Below are positions 1-8,377 of a DNA stretch of 59,311 nucleotides, in pieces; position 1 is the first letter of the stretch, and the number at the start of each line of letters is the position of its first letter. The notes under the pieces are model-generated. The model ran no database searches and had not been told where the DNA came from. It worked only from the letters and a program-made list of their open reading frames with translations. Origin of the DNA: Streptomyces alanosinicus (lineage in GTDB: Bacteria; Actinomycetota; Actinomycetes; Streptomycetales; Streptomycetaceae). The stretch is taken from positions 1 to 59,311 of the forward strand of contig NZ_BMVG01000041.1 of the NCBI RefSeq assembly GCF_014650595.1, read 5' to 3'. A program made the translations under genes and the position numbers.

Positions 1-478
1 CATGCCCGTTGACCACGCTGCCGCACCGGGAAACTCCAAGATCCCCGACAGAGTCAAGCTGGTGCTTCCACGCGAAAGCTGCGAAGGGTCCTGGCAGCGG
101 GCTCGCTGTGCAATCCGGCACCGGAGGGACCGCTTCACTGTGCAAACAGGTCCTTCGCGCCGCCCGCGGCCGTCGTAGGTTGTGCTCGGCCCGGCACGGG
201 GCGGGGCGACCGCTGCGGCGGCCCGGGCTGGCAGGCGGGCGCCCTATGGCGTGCTCGCATCCGGCTCACGCCGTCTGCAAGCGCTCTCACAAGATCACCA
301 ACTGACCGGTCAGGCCGTCAAGCGCCTGACACAGTGAAGGGGGAATGGCTCCATGTGTATGGGGCGAAAGACCATCGTGACGGCACTCGCCGCCGGCGGT
401 GTCCGGCCGCTGCCCCGTTCGTAGCAATACCGGTGCGGGAAGCTGCTGCTCACTCACACGGGGAAGGACCTTTGCGTT
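1..478. other. No confident gene; start of window
   Basis: I see no recognisable protein in this stretch. The only suggestive piece is a 23-codon frame at 353-424 that begins after a GAAGGGGG ribosome binding site with MCMGRKTIVTALAAGGV. It looks like the start of a Streptomyces signal peptide and then hits a stop, so it may be the 5' remnant of another secreted-protein gene. Confidence 0.3.
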
Positions 479-1177
479 ATGCGCGGAATCGTTAAGGCTG
501 CTACGGCAGTCGCGGTGGCCCTGGGGGCGATCACGGCCACGGCCGGCAGTGCTTCGGCTACCGGGGACGGGGAATCGGTGAAGAGTGCTTCTATGCTTGC
601 GCGTCTAGTCAAGACCGCCCGTCTGTCGCTGCGTCGACTGGCCGCGGTCGCCGTGGCCATCGCCGCAGCCTGCGTGGCCGTGGCCGTCCCCGCCGGCCCG
701 GCACAGGCGGCCAGCCCCTGTTCCAATCCGATAATGGCGAACAACCCCGTGGACGTCTACGACCTGGGGGCGTGGTCCTCCCCGTGGACGCGGGCCCCGC
801 GGCGGCTGGGGACGCTGTACCTGGGCTACTACTCCAACCCCAACTGCCGCCAGGTGTACGCCGAATTCCACTGGAACCAGGACGGGAGCGTGGACCTGAG
901 CAACAAGGTGGGATACATCCGCCTGGACGACGGGCGCCCGTATGCCGACGGCTCCGGCTGGAAGTATGACCGGGCCTACGACAACGCGAAATCGGGCTGG
1001 TGGACCTCACAGTCTGTCCCCATCGACAACTACGGGGCACCCAAGCGGTTCACGCCGGTGCTGGAAATCAACCACGGGGCGGCCGTGGAGTGCAACGACT
1101 GGCGTATACCGGGGAACTGGCACACCTTCTCCGATGGCGGGAACGGGACCGCCACGAGGGTGAACTGCGGTTTCTGA
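479..1177 (+). CDS. Secreted protein of unknown function with two consecutive signal-peptide-like segments
   Basis: The product is 232 residues and I do not recognise its family. Residues 1-28 form one complete Sec signal peptide (MRGIVKAATAVAVALG, then an Ala-rich cleavage region). Residues 39-78 form a second: basic LVKTARLSLRRL, a hydrophobic Ala/Val stretch, and a likely AQAAS cleavage site. The mature part has four Cys and many Trp/Tyr/Asn residues, as in small exported domains. The GGAAGGA site supports the ATG at 479, but ATG 593 or GTG 578 would give an ordinary single-signal precursor. A perfect hairpin follows the gene at 1245. Export is likely; function is unknown. Confidence 0.6.
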   Translation: MRGIVKAATAVAVALGAITATAGSASATGDGESVKSASMLARLVKTARLSLRRLAAVAVAIAAACVAVAVPAGPAQAASPCSNPIMANNPVDVYDLGAWSSPWTRAPRRLGTLYLGYYSNPNCRQVYAEFHWNQDGSVDLSNKVGYIRLDDGRPYADGSGWKYDRAYDNAKSGWWTSQSVPIDNYGAPKRFTPVLEINHGAAVECNDWRIPGNWHTFSDGGNGTATRVNCGF

Positions 1178-1244
1178 CCACGACGCCAACACAGCGATGC
1201 GACTGCAACCGGATCTGCGCCGGCGTGTCCTACGCAGCCTCACC

Positions 1245-1311
1245 GCTTGGCTGTCCCAGTCGACGACGGGCCTGTCGACTGGGACAGCCAAGCGCCCAGC
1301 CAGCTGGGCGC
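1245..1311. terminator. Two adjacent perfect hairpins
   Basis: Arms 1245-1264 and 1274-1293 are exact reverse complements over 20 bp with a 9-nt loop. A second stem follows at 1292-1299/1304-1311 (GCGCCCAG/CTGGGCGC, loop CCAG). The pair lies between the end of the secreted-protein gene and the IS5 remnant on the opposite strand, so it can end transcription from both sides. There is no U-tract, which is common for Streptomyces terminators. Confidence 0.75.
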
Positions 1312-1325
1312 GCATGAGGTCGTGA

Positions 1326-1995
1326 TCACTTGCTACTCCGATTGCGGTCCTTGATCCAGATTATCGAAGCGCGAAGGTGGAGGCTGGCGAGGTAGCTCGC
1401 CGGGGTCTTGTCGAACCGGGTGGCGATGCCTCGCCACGCCTTCAGCCTGTTGATCAGACGCTCGACGCTGTTGCGCTCCTTGTAGAGCTCGGTGTCGTGG
1501 CTGACGGGCCGACCGCCCTTGCTGCCCTTCTTCTTCCGGTTGGCGCTCTGGTCCTTCTTCTCCGGAATGACGGCCTTGATGCGGCACCTGCGCAGGTAGC
1601 CCCGGTTGCCGCGGGACGAGTACGCCTTGTCCCCGGCGACCGCGTGCGGGTGAGTTCGGGGACGGCCGGCGGGTCCGCGGACCCGGACCTTCTCCAGCAC
1701 GGGGACGAACTGCGGGCTGTCGGCAGCCTGTCCCGCGGTCAGGACGAACGCCAGCGGGCGGCACTTCCGCTCACCGGCAACGTGGATCTTGCTCGTCTGC
1801 CCACCCCTGGAGCGTCCGAGCAGGGCGGCCTTCAGACGGAGCTTGCGCCGCCGCTCGTCCCGCTCAGGATCGGCTTCGGCGTCCTGCCTGCTTTGTTCTT
1901 CGAGGCCGCCCTCTTTGACCTGGCCTTCTCCTCCTCGGAGGCAGCTTCGTTCCTGCGTCCGGTGACTCCTCCCACGATGCCGCAGAGCGATTTCG
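1326..1995 (-). mobile_element. IS5-family transposase remnant, C-terminal half
   Basis: The leftward frame ending at 1326 carries the C-terminal half of an IS5-group DDE transposase: GRSRGGQTSKIH, PLAFVLTAGQAADS, AVAGDKAYSSRGNR, and the catalytic-Glu region YKERNSVERLINRLKAWRG. The N-terminal half that should hold the helix-turn-helix and first catalytic Asp is absent or scrambled above about 1900. The element sits directly against a truncated histidine phosphatase gene, which it probably interrupted. It is not expected to be active. Confidence 0.8.
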
Positions 1996-2001
1996 CGCTG
2001 C

Positions 2002-2199
2002 CTGGTCGACCTCACTGAAGAGCTGAGCCCTGTCGCCCTGGTGACGCATACCGGGGTCACCGTGGACCTGCTGCGTAGCTTGATCGGTGACGATGCGGTG
2101 CCGGTCGAGTTGATGCAGCACGGCGCCCCCTCCTGCGCGATCACCACGCTGGAGGACCTGTCCGTTGTGGACATTGCTTCGGTTGCGCACCTGGAGTGA
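2002..2199 (+). pseudogene. Histidine phosphatase C-terminal fragment
   Basis: About 65 codons read as the C-terminal third of a phosphoglycerate-mutase-like histidine phosphatase. They include the second catalytic His region (SPVALVTHTGVTVDLLRSL) and the typical ending CAITTLEDLSVVDIASVAHLE. There is no start and no N-terminal RHG motif; the frame runs back into the IS5 remnant, with a stop near 1963. The fragment is best explained by IS insertion followed by loss of the upstream part. The family assignment rests on recognisable local motifs only. Confidence 0.6.
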
Positions 2200-2247
2200 C
2201 CAGGTTGCCCGTTCTGTCTGGTGACGCACAGTCTGCTGCAGCAGGGA

Positions 2248-2703
2248 TCAAGCCGCCTGGACGAGCGGCTGTCCGCCCCAGCGGATGGCCTTCTCGCTTC
2301 GGATGCGAGCACGCTCGCGTCGCTGATCGGCGAACATGCTGCGATGGCGGGCGTTGGCGTTGCGCCAGCGCAGGTGGGCGTGCAGGGCCCAGGTCTGCAC
2401 GGTGTGGTTGGGGTGGTTGGAGTTGGCGATGATGAACTGCCTCAAGGGTCCGAAGTGCGCCTCGATCGGGTTCGCCCATGAGGCGTAGGTCGGGGTGAAG
2501 CACAACTCGACCTTGTTCTTCTTCGCCCAGCGGCGAATGTCGGCGCCCTTGTGGTGGACAGGTTGTCCAGGATCACGTAGATCGGTGCGCTGTCCGGGCG
2601 TGCGGGCACGGATCGACTTCAGCGCGGCCAACGTGTTCCCGGCGCCGGTCCGGGAAGCGGTCGAGGACCTCCTCGATCCGGTCCAGCTTCGCCTCGTGGT
2701 CCG
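2248..2703 (-). mobile_element. IS630-family transposase remnant
   Basis: The leftward frame contains the C-terminal DDE region of an IS630 transposase: KNKVELCFTPTYASWANPIE and HFGPLRQFIIANSNHPN, ending at 2248. The DNLST motif with the second catalytic Asp is present only in a shifted frame. One extra G and one missing C flank it, garbling about 17 codons. At 2640-2703 a piece from further upstream in the same gene (LDRIEEVLDRFPDR) is joined directly, so the DEFGP region between them is deleted. The element is inactive. Confidence 0.75.
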
Positions 2704-3593
2704 AGGCCGGCGATTGCTTCGTCGACGAACGCGGCCGACCTCTTCTGCACCTGCCTGCCGAGCTCGCAGGCGGCGACGTGGAGGTACTTCGTGGCGACCT
2801 GGCCCGGGTGCTCTACGAGCACAGTCGCCCGCACACCGAGTACATCTTCGGCGACTCGATCACCAGCCCTACCGAGACCGCCGGAGGCGTACAGGTCACC
2901 TTCCGGCACAACGCACCACGCGAGTTCGCCCTCGTGATCGGTGCGGACGGGCTGCACTCCAACGTGCGCCGACTCGCCTTCGGCCCAGAGGAGAGCTTCG
3001 TACGCCATCTCGGCTACTACGCCGCCACCTGGCAGCTACCCAACGACCTGGGCCTTGAGCAAGGTTCGGTTGGTTACAACGCACCGGGCCGACTCGCCAG
3101 CGTCGGCGGCGATCACCGGGACGCGGCGCAGGCCCGCGCCTTCTTCGTCTTCGCCTCGCCCCAGGCCACGTACGACCGCCATGATCTGGAGCAACAGAAG
3201 GCTTTGATCGTCAAGGTGTTTGCCGGGGACGCCGCCTGCGGCGCGACGATCGGCGGCATGGGCACCGGAACCGGCGTGGTGGCCGCCTACGTGCTGGCCG
3301 GCGAACTCGCGCTGGCCAATGGCGACCACCGCGCGGCCTTCAGCCGGTATGAGACCGCGATGCGCGGCTATGCCCAGGGCTGCCAGAAGGGCGGCAGCCG
3401 CTCCGGGAAGTTCCTCGCCCCCGGCACCACGATCGGCCTCCGCATCCGCAACGGCCTCCTGAATAGGCACTCCCTTATGAACTGGATGCTCAAGGAGGGG
3501 CAGAAGATCAGCACCATCAACCTGCCCGACTACCGGTCTCTCAGCCGACCCAGTAAGAACCAGAAAAATCACCAACGAGGATCAGTCAGCTAG
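2700..3593 (+). pseudogene. FAD-dependent monooxygenase (PHBH-type), truncated with internal deletion
   Basis: The frame carries PHBH-type flavoprotein monooxygenase segments: GGDVEVLRGDLARVL, the GADGLHSNVRRLAF motif, and near the end DAACGATIGGMGTGTG, which corresponds to the GDA...P flavin motif. The Rossmann GxGxxG start is missing; the frame emerges from the IS630 remnant at about 2700. Between LIVKVFAG (to about 3222) and DAACG some 50-70 residues that normally precede the second flavin motif are absent, with the frame kept. GTG 2778 could start translation, but without the FAD-binding N terminus the product should not work. Such enzymes hydroxylate aromatic or tetracycline-like substrates. 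Confidence 0.65.
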
Positions 3594-3751
3594 GCCACCT
3601 CCTCGCATGCATGACGGGATGCAGGAGTGAGCAACGCTCAAGTCCTATGGATCGGGCTCGGGTTGGAGCTGAAGGGCGTACCTTCCCGAGTGATCGATTG
3701 AAGGTCACCGAGTAGGCCCGCGTTCGCAGGGCGGGCCGGGAGGGCGCGCCC

Positions 3752-4822
3752 GTGCTCAGCGTAGTCAACGCCGATGGCACCACTTCGAACGGCTCCCTGA
3801 TCGACGAGATCGTCCGCTGCATGCTGGCCGCCGCGCTGGAAGCGGAGGTCAACGCCTACATGGCCGAGCTGGCCGACCAGCGCGACGGGCAAGGCCGTCG
3901 TCTGGTCGTGAGCAATGGCTGCCACCATCCGCGGAACTCACCACAGCCGCCGGAACCGTTCAGGTCAAGGCCTCGCGTGTGAACGACCGCCGCATCGACG
4001 AGGCGACGGGCGAGCGCAAGCGGTTCTCCTCGGCGATCCTGCCACCCTGGTGCCGCAGGTCCCCGAAGACCAGCGAGGTGCTGCCGCTGCCCTACTTCCA
4101 CGGCCTGTCCTCCGGCGACTTCGTCCCCGCGCTCGAGCAGTTTCTCGGCAGCTCGGCCGGACTCTCCCCGGGCCAGCATCACCCGCCTCACGACGCAGTG
4201 GCAGGCCGACCACCATGCCTTCGGCGAGCGCGACCTGTCGTCCACCGACTACGTCCACGTCTGGGCCTACGGCATCCGCCTGCGCATACGGCTCTCCGAG
4301 GCGAAGTCCTGCGTCCTGGTCCTCATGGGTGTGCGGGCCGACGGCACCGAGGAACTGATCGCAATGGCCGATGGCTACCGCGAGTCCGCCGAGTCCTGGG
4401 CCGACCTGCTGCGCGATTGCGCCCGGCGCGGCGTACGTGCCCCCGTGCTCGCGGTCGGCGACTGCACCCTCGGTTCCTGGAAGGCGCCGGCCGAGGTGTT
4501 TCCCGATGCCCGCCACCAGCGGTGCTGCGTCCACCTACGCACGACCAACCCGATCGAATCAACGTTCATGACCCTCCGCCTGCGGACCGAGGTGACCAAG
4601 GCAGCCGGCAGCGCGGCCGCCACCCTCGCCATGGTCTTCAAGCTCGTCGAGTCCGCCCAGGCTCGCTGGCGCGCGGTCAACGCACCCCACCACGTCGCCC
4701 TCGTCCGGACCGGCGCCCGCTTCGAACGTGGTCACCTCGTCGAACGCCCCGCCACTCGCTTCATGGCCGACCGGGTCCGGGCACATCAGGTAGTCTCGGA
4801 GTCACCGGCGGTCGTGGAATGA
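3752..4822 (+). mobile_element. IS256-family (mutator-type) transposase remnant
   Basis: Three reading frames in succession carry one IS256-type transposase: LIDEIVRCMLAAALEAEVNAYM (3797 on), then RIDEATGERKRFSSAILPPW and LSSGDFVPALEQFLGSS (3985-4160), then VLVLMGVRADGTEELIAMAD (4315 on). At about 4530 RHQRCCVH is joined directly to LRTTNPIESTF, so about 80 residues between those motifs are deleted. The tail SAQARWRAVNAPH ends the element. It has at least two frameshifts and one deletion and is inactive. Confidence 0.8.
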
Positions 4823-4825
4823 ACG

Positions 4826-5110
4826 CCACAGCAGTACACCGAACACGTCCAGGAGATGCTCGACGCATACGGCCCCTTCACGCTGACCGTGGACGAGCTC
4901 ATCGCCGAAGGAGATCGGGTCTACGCCCGCTGGACCCAAAACGGGCGACACATCGGACAAGTGGAGCGCCACCCGCCGACCGGTGCACAGGTCACAGCGA
5001 TGACCAGCGCGGTCTATCGCGTCGAGGACGGGCTCATTGTCGAGTACTGGATCCAGATCGACCGGCAGGGGATCACCGCTCAGCTGCAGCAAGCGGTCAC
5101 CGGGCACTGA
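4826..5110 (+). pseudogene. SnoaL-like / ester cyclase domain protein, 5' truncated
   Basis: This reads as a SnoaL-like fold: EHVQEMLDAYGPFTLTVDE, then AEGDRVYARWTQNGRH, and the C-terminal AVYRVEDGLIVEYWIQIDRQG, which is diagnostic of polyketide cyclase/SnoaL-type alpha+beta barrels. The same frame has a stop at 4820, where the IS256 remnant ends, so the N terminus was probably lost by that insertion. ATG 4856 could start an 84-residue product. Family members range from cyclases to isomerases, so no substrate can be assigned. Confidence 0.5.
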
Positions 5111-5173
5111 TCCCGACTCACTCCACAGGCGAGCCCAAGCGGTCAGCACATCACCGCTGTTCAGGAGGTTGGC

Positions 5174-5256
5174 CTAGACCTCTGTCGGAGTCCGGTAGCC
5201 ATGGGTCTTCCGTGGACGATGGTTGAGCTCTTGGGCGATGGCATCCAGGCCGGCGA
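5174..5256 (-). mobile_element. IS30-family transposase C-terminal scrap
   Basis: The reverse strand reads LDAIAQELNHRPRKTHGYRTP followed by a stop at 5174. The NxRPRKxxGxRTP sequence is the characteristic C terminus of IS30-family transposases. Nothing else of the element is visible. It is a further remnant in the 1.3-5.8 kb cluster. Confidence 0.55.
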
Positions 5257-5485
5257 CCGGGTGGGCGGCGAAGCTGGGCTTGGCGTGCTCACCGAGAGCC
5301 TGTTGCAGGGAGCGAGGGCGGGGGATGCTGCCGATCGGCTCACGGCACGTCGGCTGCCGGTCGCACCGGGGGCTCTCGGTGACCTGTGGCGATGCGGATT
5401 CTGGCGGTATGTCCGCCCGTGCTTCCCGCCCAGGGCAAGTTCACTGGATCGGGTTCCAACCCGGGCGCCGGACGCGAGATGAGGG

Positions 5486-5767
5486 ATGCGTCCCAACAAG
5501 ACCGTGTTGGCGACACGCGGCCGAGGCAACCCGAGCGGTCCCGTACTGCTGGCGGTGTACGGCTCACCGGCCGACGAGGCGGCCGTCGAATTCGCTTTCG
5601 CCAAGGCGTCGTTGCGCGGTGCGGCCCTGGTGGCACTGCGTGTCTGGAACGCCTGGAGCGAGTAGGCCCACGAAGGACCGGGCGATCCGCTGAACGTGTT
5701 GCTGACGATCACCGAGGCGGGATGTGAACTCCTGGCTCCGGACGCCCAGGGGGAGATGACGCGTTGA
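5486..5767 (+). pseudogene. Universal stress protein fragment with in-frame TAG
   Basis: The frame reads GPVLLAVYGSPADEAAVEFAF and SLRGAALVALRVWNAWSE, the start of the second USP domain of the two-domain proteins common in this window. It then meets a TAG at 5663-5665 and continues as AHEGPGDPLNVLLTITE. The first domain and the ATP-binding C terminus are missing. The 3' end overlaps the end of ftsH, which runs the other way, so the last 20 or so codons of ftsH are antisense to this remnant. Confidence 0.65.
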
Positions 5768-7718
5768 CAGCCTGGTCATCGCCTCTTCCGTCCGCCTGGC
5801 CGCCTTCTTGGCGCAGGACGTCGAGGACGACGGAGCCGGCGACGGTCTCGTGGGTGACCAGTTCGCCGGCCAGGCGTTCCAGGGCAGGCTGGTGGCCGCG
5901 CAGCAGCGTGATCGCGCGCTGTTCGGCCAGGCGCAGTAGGCGGGCGACCTCTTCGTCGACGATGCGCTGAGTCTGCTCCGAGTACGGCGGCCGGCTGGGA
6001 TCTTCGGTGATCTCGCCGAGGAAGTGCGGGTGGGTGGAGGCGTAGCCGATCGGTCCGAGTTCGGGGGAGAGGCCGAACTCGCGGACCATGCGGGTGGCGA
6101 TCTGGGTGGCTCCGGACAGGTCGTCGGCCGCTCCAGTCGATCCCTCGCCGAAGACCACGAGCTCGGCCGCGCGCCCGCCCAGGCGTACCGCCAGAAGGTC
6201 GTTCAGGTAACTCTCGCTGTACAAGTGGCGTTCCGCCTCGGGGAGTTGCTCGGTGACGCCGAGGGTGACGCCGGCCGGCAGGATGGTGACCTTCGCCACC
6301 GGGTCTGCGTGCTCGCACAGCGCCGCGACCAGGGCGTGGCCCGATTCGTGGACCGCGACCGAGCGGCGTTCCTCGGGCAGCAGCGCGTTGGAGGACTCCC
6401 GGCGTCCCAGCAGCACACGGTCGCGGGCGGCATCCAGGTCGTGCGGATCGATCCGGGTGCGGTTGTTCCGTACGGCGTTGATGGCGCCCTCGTTGACGAG
6501 GTTGGCGAGATCCGCGCCGGAGAAGCCGGGTGTGGCGCGCGCTACGGCGCCCAGGTCGATGTCCGGGGCCAGGGTCTTGTCCCGGGCGTGGACGGCGAGG
6601 ATCGCGGCGCGCTCGGCCTGGTTGGGCAGCGGTACGGTGACCTGGCGGTCGAAGCGCCCGGGGCGTAGCAGGGCCGGGTCGAGGGCGTCGGGCCGGTTGG
6701 TGGCGGCGAGGACGACGATGCCGCTGGACTGGTCGAAGCCGTCCATCTCGGACAGCAGCTGGTTGAGGGTCTGCTCGCGCTCGTCGTTGCCGCCCTGTCG
6801 AGTCCCGCCGCCGCGCCGCGATCCGAGCGCGTCGATCTCGTCGATGAAGATGATCGACGGTGCGCGTTTGCGGGCCTGGTCGAACAGGTCGCGCACCCGG
6901 GAGGCGCCGACCCCGACGAACATCTCCACGAACGCGGAGCCGGTCACCGAGAGGAACGGCACGTCCGCCTCGCCGGCGACCGCCCGCGCGAAGAGGGTCT
7001 TGCCGGTACCGGGTGGCCCCACCATGATCACGCCACGGGGGCCCTTGGCTCCTGCGGCGGTGTACCGGGAGGGATTGCGCAGGAAGTCGACAACCTCGCT
7101 GATCTCCTGCTTGACCCCGTCGTAGCCGGCGATATCGGCGAAGCGGGTGGTGGGCCGCTCCGCCTCGATGATCTTCGCGCGTGAGCGTCCGATGGCGCTC
7201 AGCCCGCCGGTCAGCGGCCCTGCGGTCCGGCGCCCCATCCACACGAAGAAGCCGATCAGCAGCAGGAACGGCAGGAACGAGAAGAGCACCGACAACCATG
7301 TCGAACCGTTGCTGCTGCTCTGGCTGGCGGTGATCTTCACGTGGTGGGAGGTCAGCTGTTGCTGCAGCTGGGCCCCGGTGCCCAGCGCCGTGGGGAGCTG
7401 GGTGGTGAACTTCGTGCCGTCCTTCAGGGTGCCGCTGACCGCTCCCTTGTCGTTGATGTCGACCGTCTGCACCTGGCTGGCGTCGACCTTGCCGACGAAG
7501 TCGCTGTAGGACAGTGAACTCGCGTGCGGCCCGGACCGTGCGCGAGAGAGCAGCAGGACGAAGACGAGCGTCATCAGGATCCACCAGAGCATCCAGCGCC
7601 CGCCGAACGGCTGCGGTTGCCGGGGCGGAGGGCCGGGCGGCTCGCGCGGCGGCCCGGGCTTGGCGGGCGGCGTCAGGTGCCGGTGCGGCACCCGCACTCG
7701 TGTGATCACCGATCCCAC
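5709..7718 (-). CDS. ftsH: ATP-dependent zinc metalloprotease FtsH
   Basis: This is a full-length (669 aa) membrane-anchored AAA+ protease that extracts and degrades membrane and regulatory proteins. A Pro-rich N terminus is followed by TM1 (about 42-58), an extracytoplasmic domain, TM2 (about 140-160), Walker A GPPGTGKT (234-241), Walker B IIFIDEIDA (289-297), the second region of homology ATNRPDALDPALLRPGRFDR, and the zinc site HESGH (457-461). GTG 7718 is the longest start; GTG 7709 has better spacing (10 nt) to the GAGGGG site. The last 20 residues are low-complexity and probably acquired by read-through into the USP remnant. Two DevR-like boxes lie about 80-110 bp upstream. Streptomyces usually has a main FtsH elsewhere, so this may be an accessory stress-regulated copy. 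Confidence 0.93.
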   Translation of the reverse strand: MGSVITRVRVPHRHLTPPAKPGPPREPPGPPPRQPQPFGGRWMLWWILMTLVFVLLLSRARSGPHASSLSYSDFVGKVDASQVQTVDINDKGAVSGTLKDGTKFTTQLPTALGTGAQLQQQLTSHHVKITASQSSSNGSTWLSVLFSFLPFLLLIGFFVWMGRRTAGPLTGGLSAIGRSRAKIIEAERPTTRFADIAGYDGVKQEISEVVDFLRNPSRYTAAGAKGPRGVIMVGPPGTGKTLFARAVAGEADVPFLSVTGSAFVEMFVGVGASRVRDLFDQARKRAPSIIFIDEIDALGSRRGGGTRQGGNDEREQTLNQLLSEMDGFDQSSGIVVLAATNRPDALDPALLRPGRFDRQVTVPLPNQAERAAILAVHARDKTLAPDIDLGAVARATPGFSGADLANLVNEGAINAVRNNRTRIDPHDLDAARDRVLLGRRESSNALLPEERRSVAVHESGHALVAALCEHADPVAKVTILPAGVTLGVTEQLPEAERHLYSESYLNDLLAVRLGGRAAELVVFGEGSTGAADDLSGATQIATRMVREFGLSPELGPIGYASTHPHFLGEITEDPSRPPYSEQTQRIVDEEVARLLRLAEQRAITLLRGHQPALERLAGELVTHETVAGSVVLDVLRQEGGQADGRGDDQAVNASSPPGRPEPGVHIPPR

Positions 7719-7797
7719 GCCCCTCGGTCGCTGTGAACCCCCCGATTACGAGCCTCAACCGTCTACCAGCCTCAACCCGGCCGTTCCTGGGCGGCAG

Positions 7798-7831
7798 GGG
7801 TCGAACGGCCCTGATGGGGGCCGTCCGGTCG
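7798..7831. promoter_or_regulatory. DevR/DosR-like tandem box upstream of ftsH
   Basis: GGGTCGAACGGCCC (7798-7811) matches GGGNC-N4-GNCCC perfectly. A weaker copy, GGGCCGTCCGGTCG (7818-7831), lies exactly 20 bp on. The first 14-mer is identical to the one at 27980. Confidence 0.55.
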
Positions 7832-7951
7832 CAGCCCCCAAGGACCGCGGCCGGCCGTCGGACAGCGAACAGGAGCCGGCTGACAGGTATGCATGGCGTC
7901 CCGCTGCCATATAGACGAAGCGCGCCCTTGTGCGCGGCCGTCGGGGTGAGT

Positions 7952-7987
7952 GGGTCGTTCGGACCGTAGGTCTGGGCGATCGGCCCT
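7952..7987. promoter_or_regulatory. Second DevR/DosR-like box pair in the ftsH upstream region
   Basis: GGGTCGTTCGGACC (7952-7965) has one mismatch to GGGNC-N4-GNCCC and is followed 22 bp on by GGGCGATCGGCCCT. No intact gene starts downstream on the + strand before 8378, so this may be the leftover promoter of a lost stress gene or a distal ftsH site. Confidence 0.35.
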
Positions 7988-8124
7988 GGACCGGGTTGTC
8001 CGTGCGGCGGGACGCTGGAACGCAGGTCGAGGCGGGCGAGGCAGATCATGGGTAGTCCGCCAACAGCGAGGCAGACGAACGCGCCGCCGCGTGACAAAGC
8101 CGCGGCAGCGGCTGCGGTGGTCCC

Positions 8125-8292
8125 GTCGCGGGACTCAGCAAGCGCTACGGGGCCGAGGCGGCGGTCCGGCAGGTGTCGTTCTCGGTCCGGACGGGTGAGG
8201 TCTTCGCGCTCCGCGGCCCCAACGGCGCCGGGAAGCCCACGACCATCAAGCCAGGAAAGAGCCCGGAGGACCAGGTCCGCGGTGCCGAATGA
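8125..8292 (+). pseudogene. ABC transporter ATPase N-terminal fragment
   Basis: The frame reads VAGLSKRYGAEAAVRQVSF, then VRTGEVFALRGPNGAGKPTTIK, which is the start of an ABC ATPase up to Walker A. The P-loop GPNGAGKPTT has Pro where Thr or Ser follows the catalytic Lys, and the frame ends 14 codons later. The rest of the ATPase is missing. It is a decayed fragment of an antibiotic- or lipid-exporter-type ATPase. Confidence 0.55.
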
Positions 8293-8377
8293 CCGCGGCG
8301 AGCACGCCGTGCCCGTCCAGCCCGTCGCCGACCCCCGGCACCTGAACCCTCATGACGCCTGTCGGGAGTGATGGCCG

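Noticed and set aside
5776..5970. Possible tRNA or structured RNA in the intergenic and remnant regions
   Set aside because: I looked for cloverleaf-like stems with CCA and conserved T-loop GTTCGA patterns across gene-free stretches and found none convincing; the GGTCGAACGG sites are palindromes and not T-loops.
5776..8097. Leftward 773-codon frame overlapping ftsH
   Set aside because: It is a frame-shifted copy of the ftsH coding region with Arg-rich low-complexity translation.
8246..8370. A further USP-like or permease start after the ABC fragment
   Set aside because: Short frames such as the one from ATG 8288 are 18 codons and have no motif.
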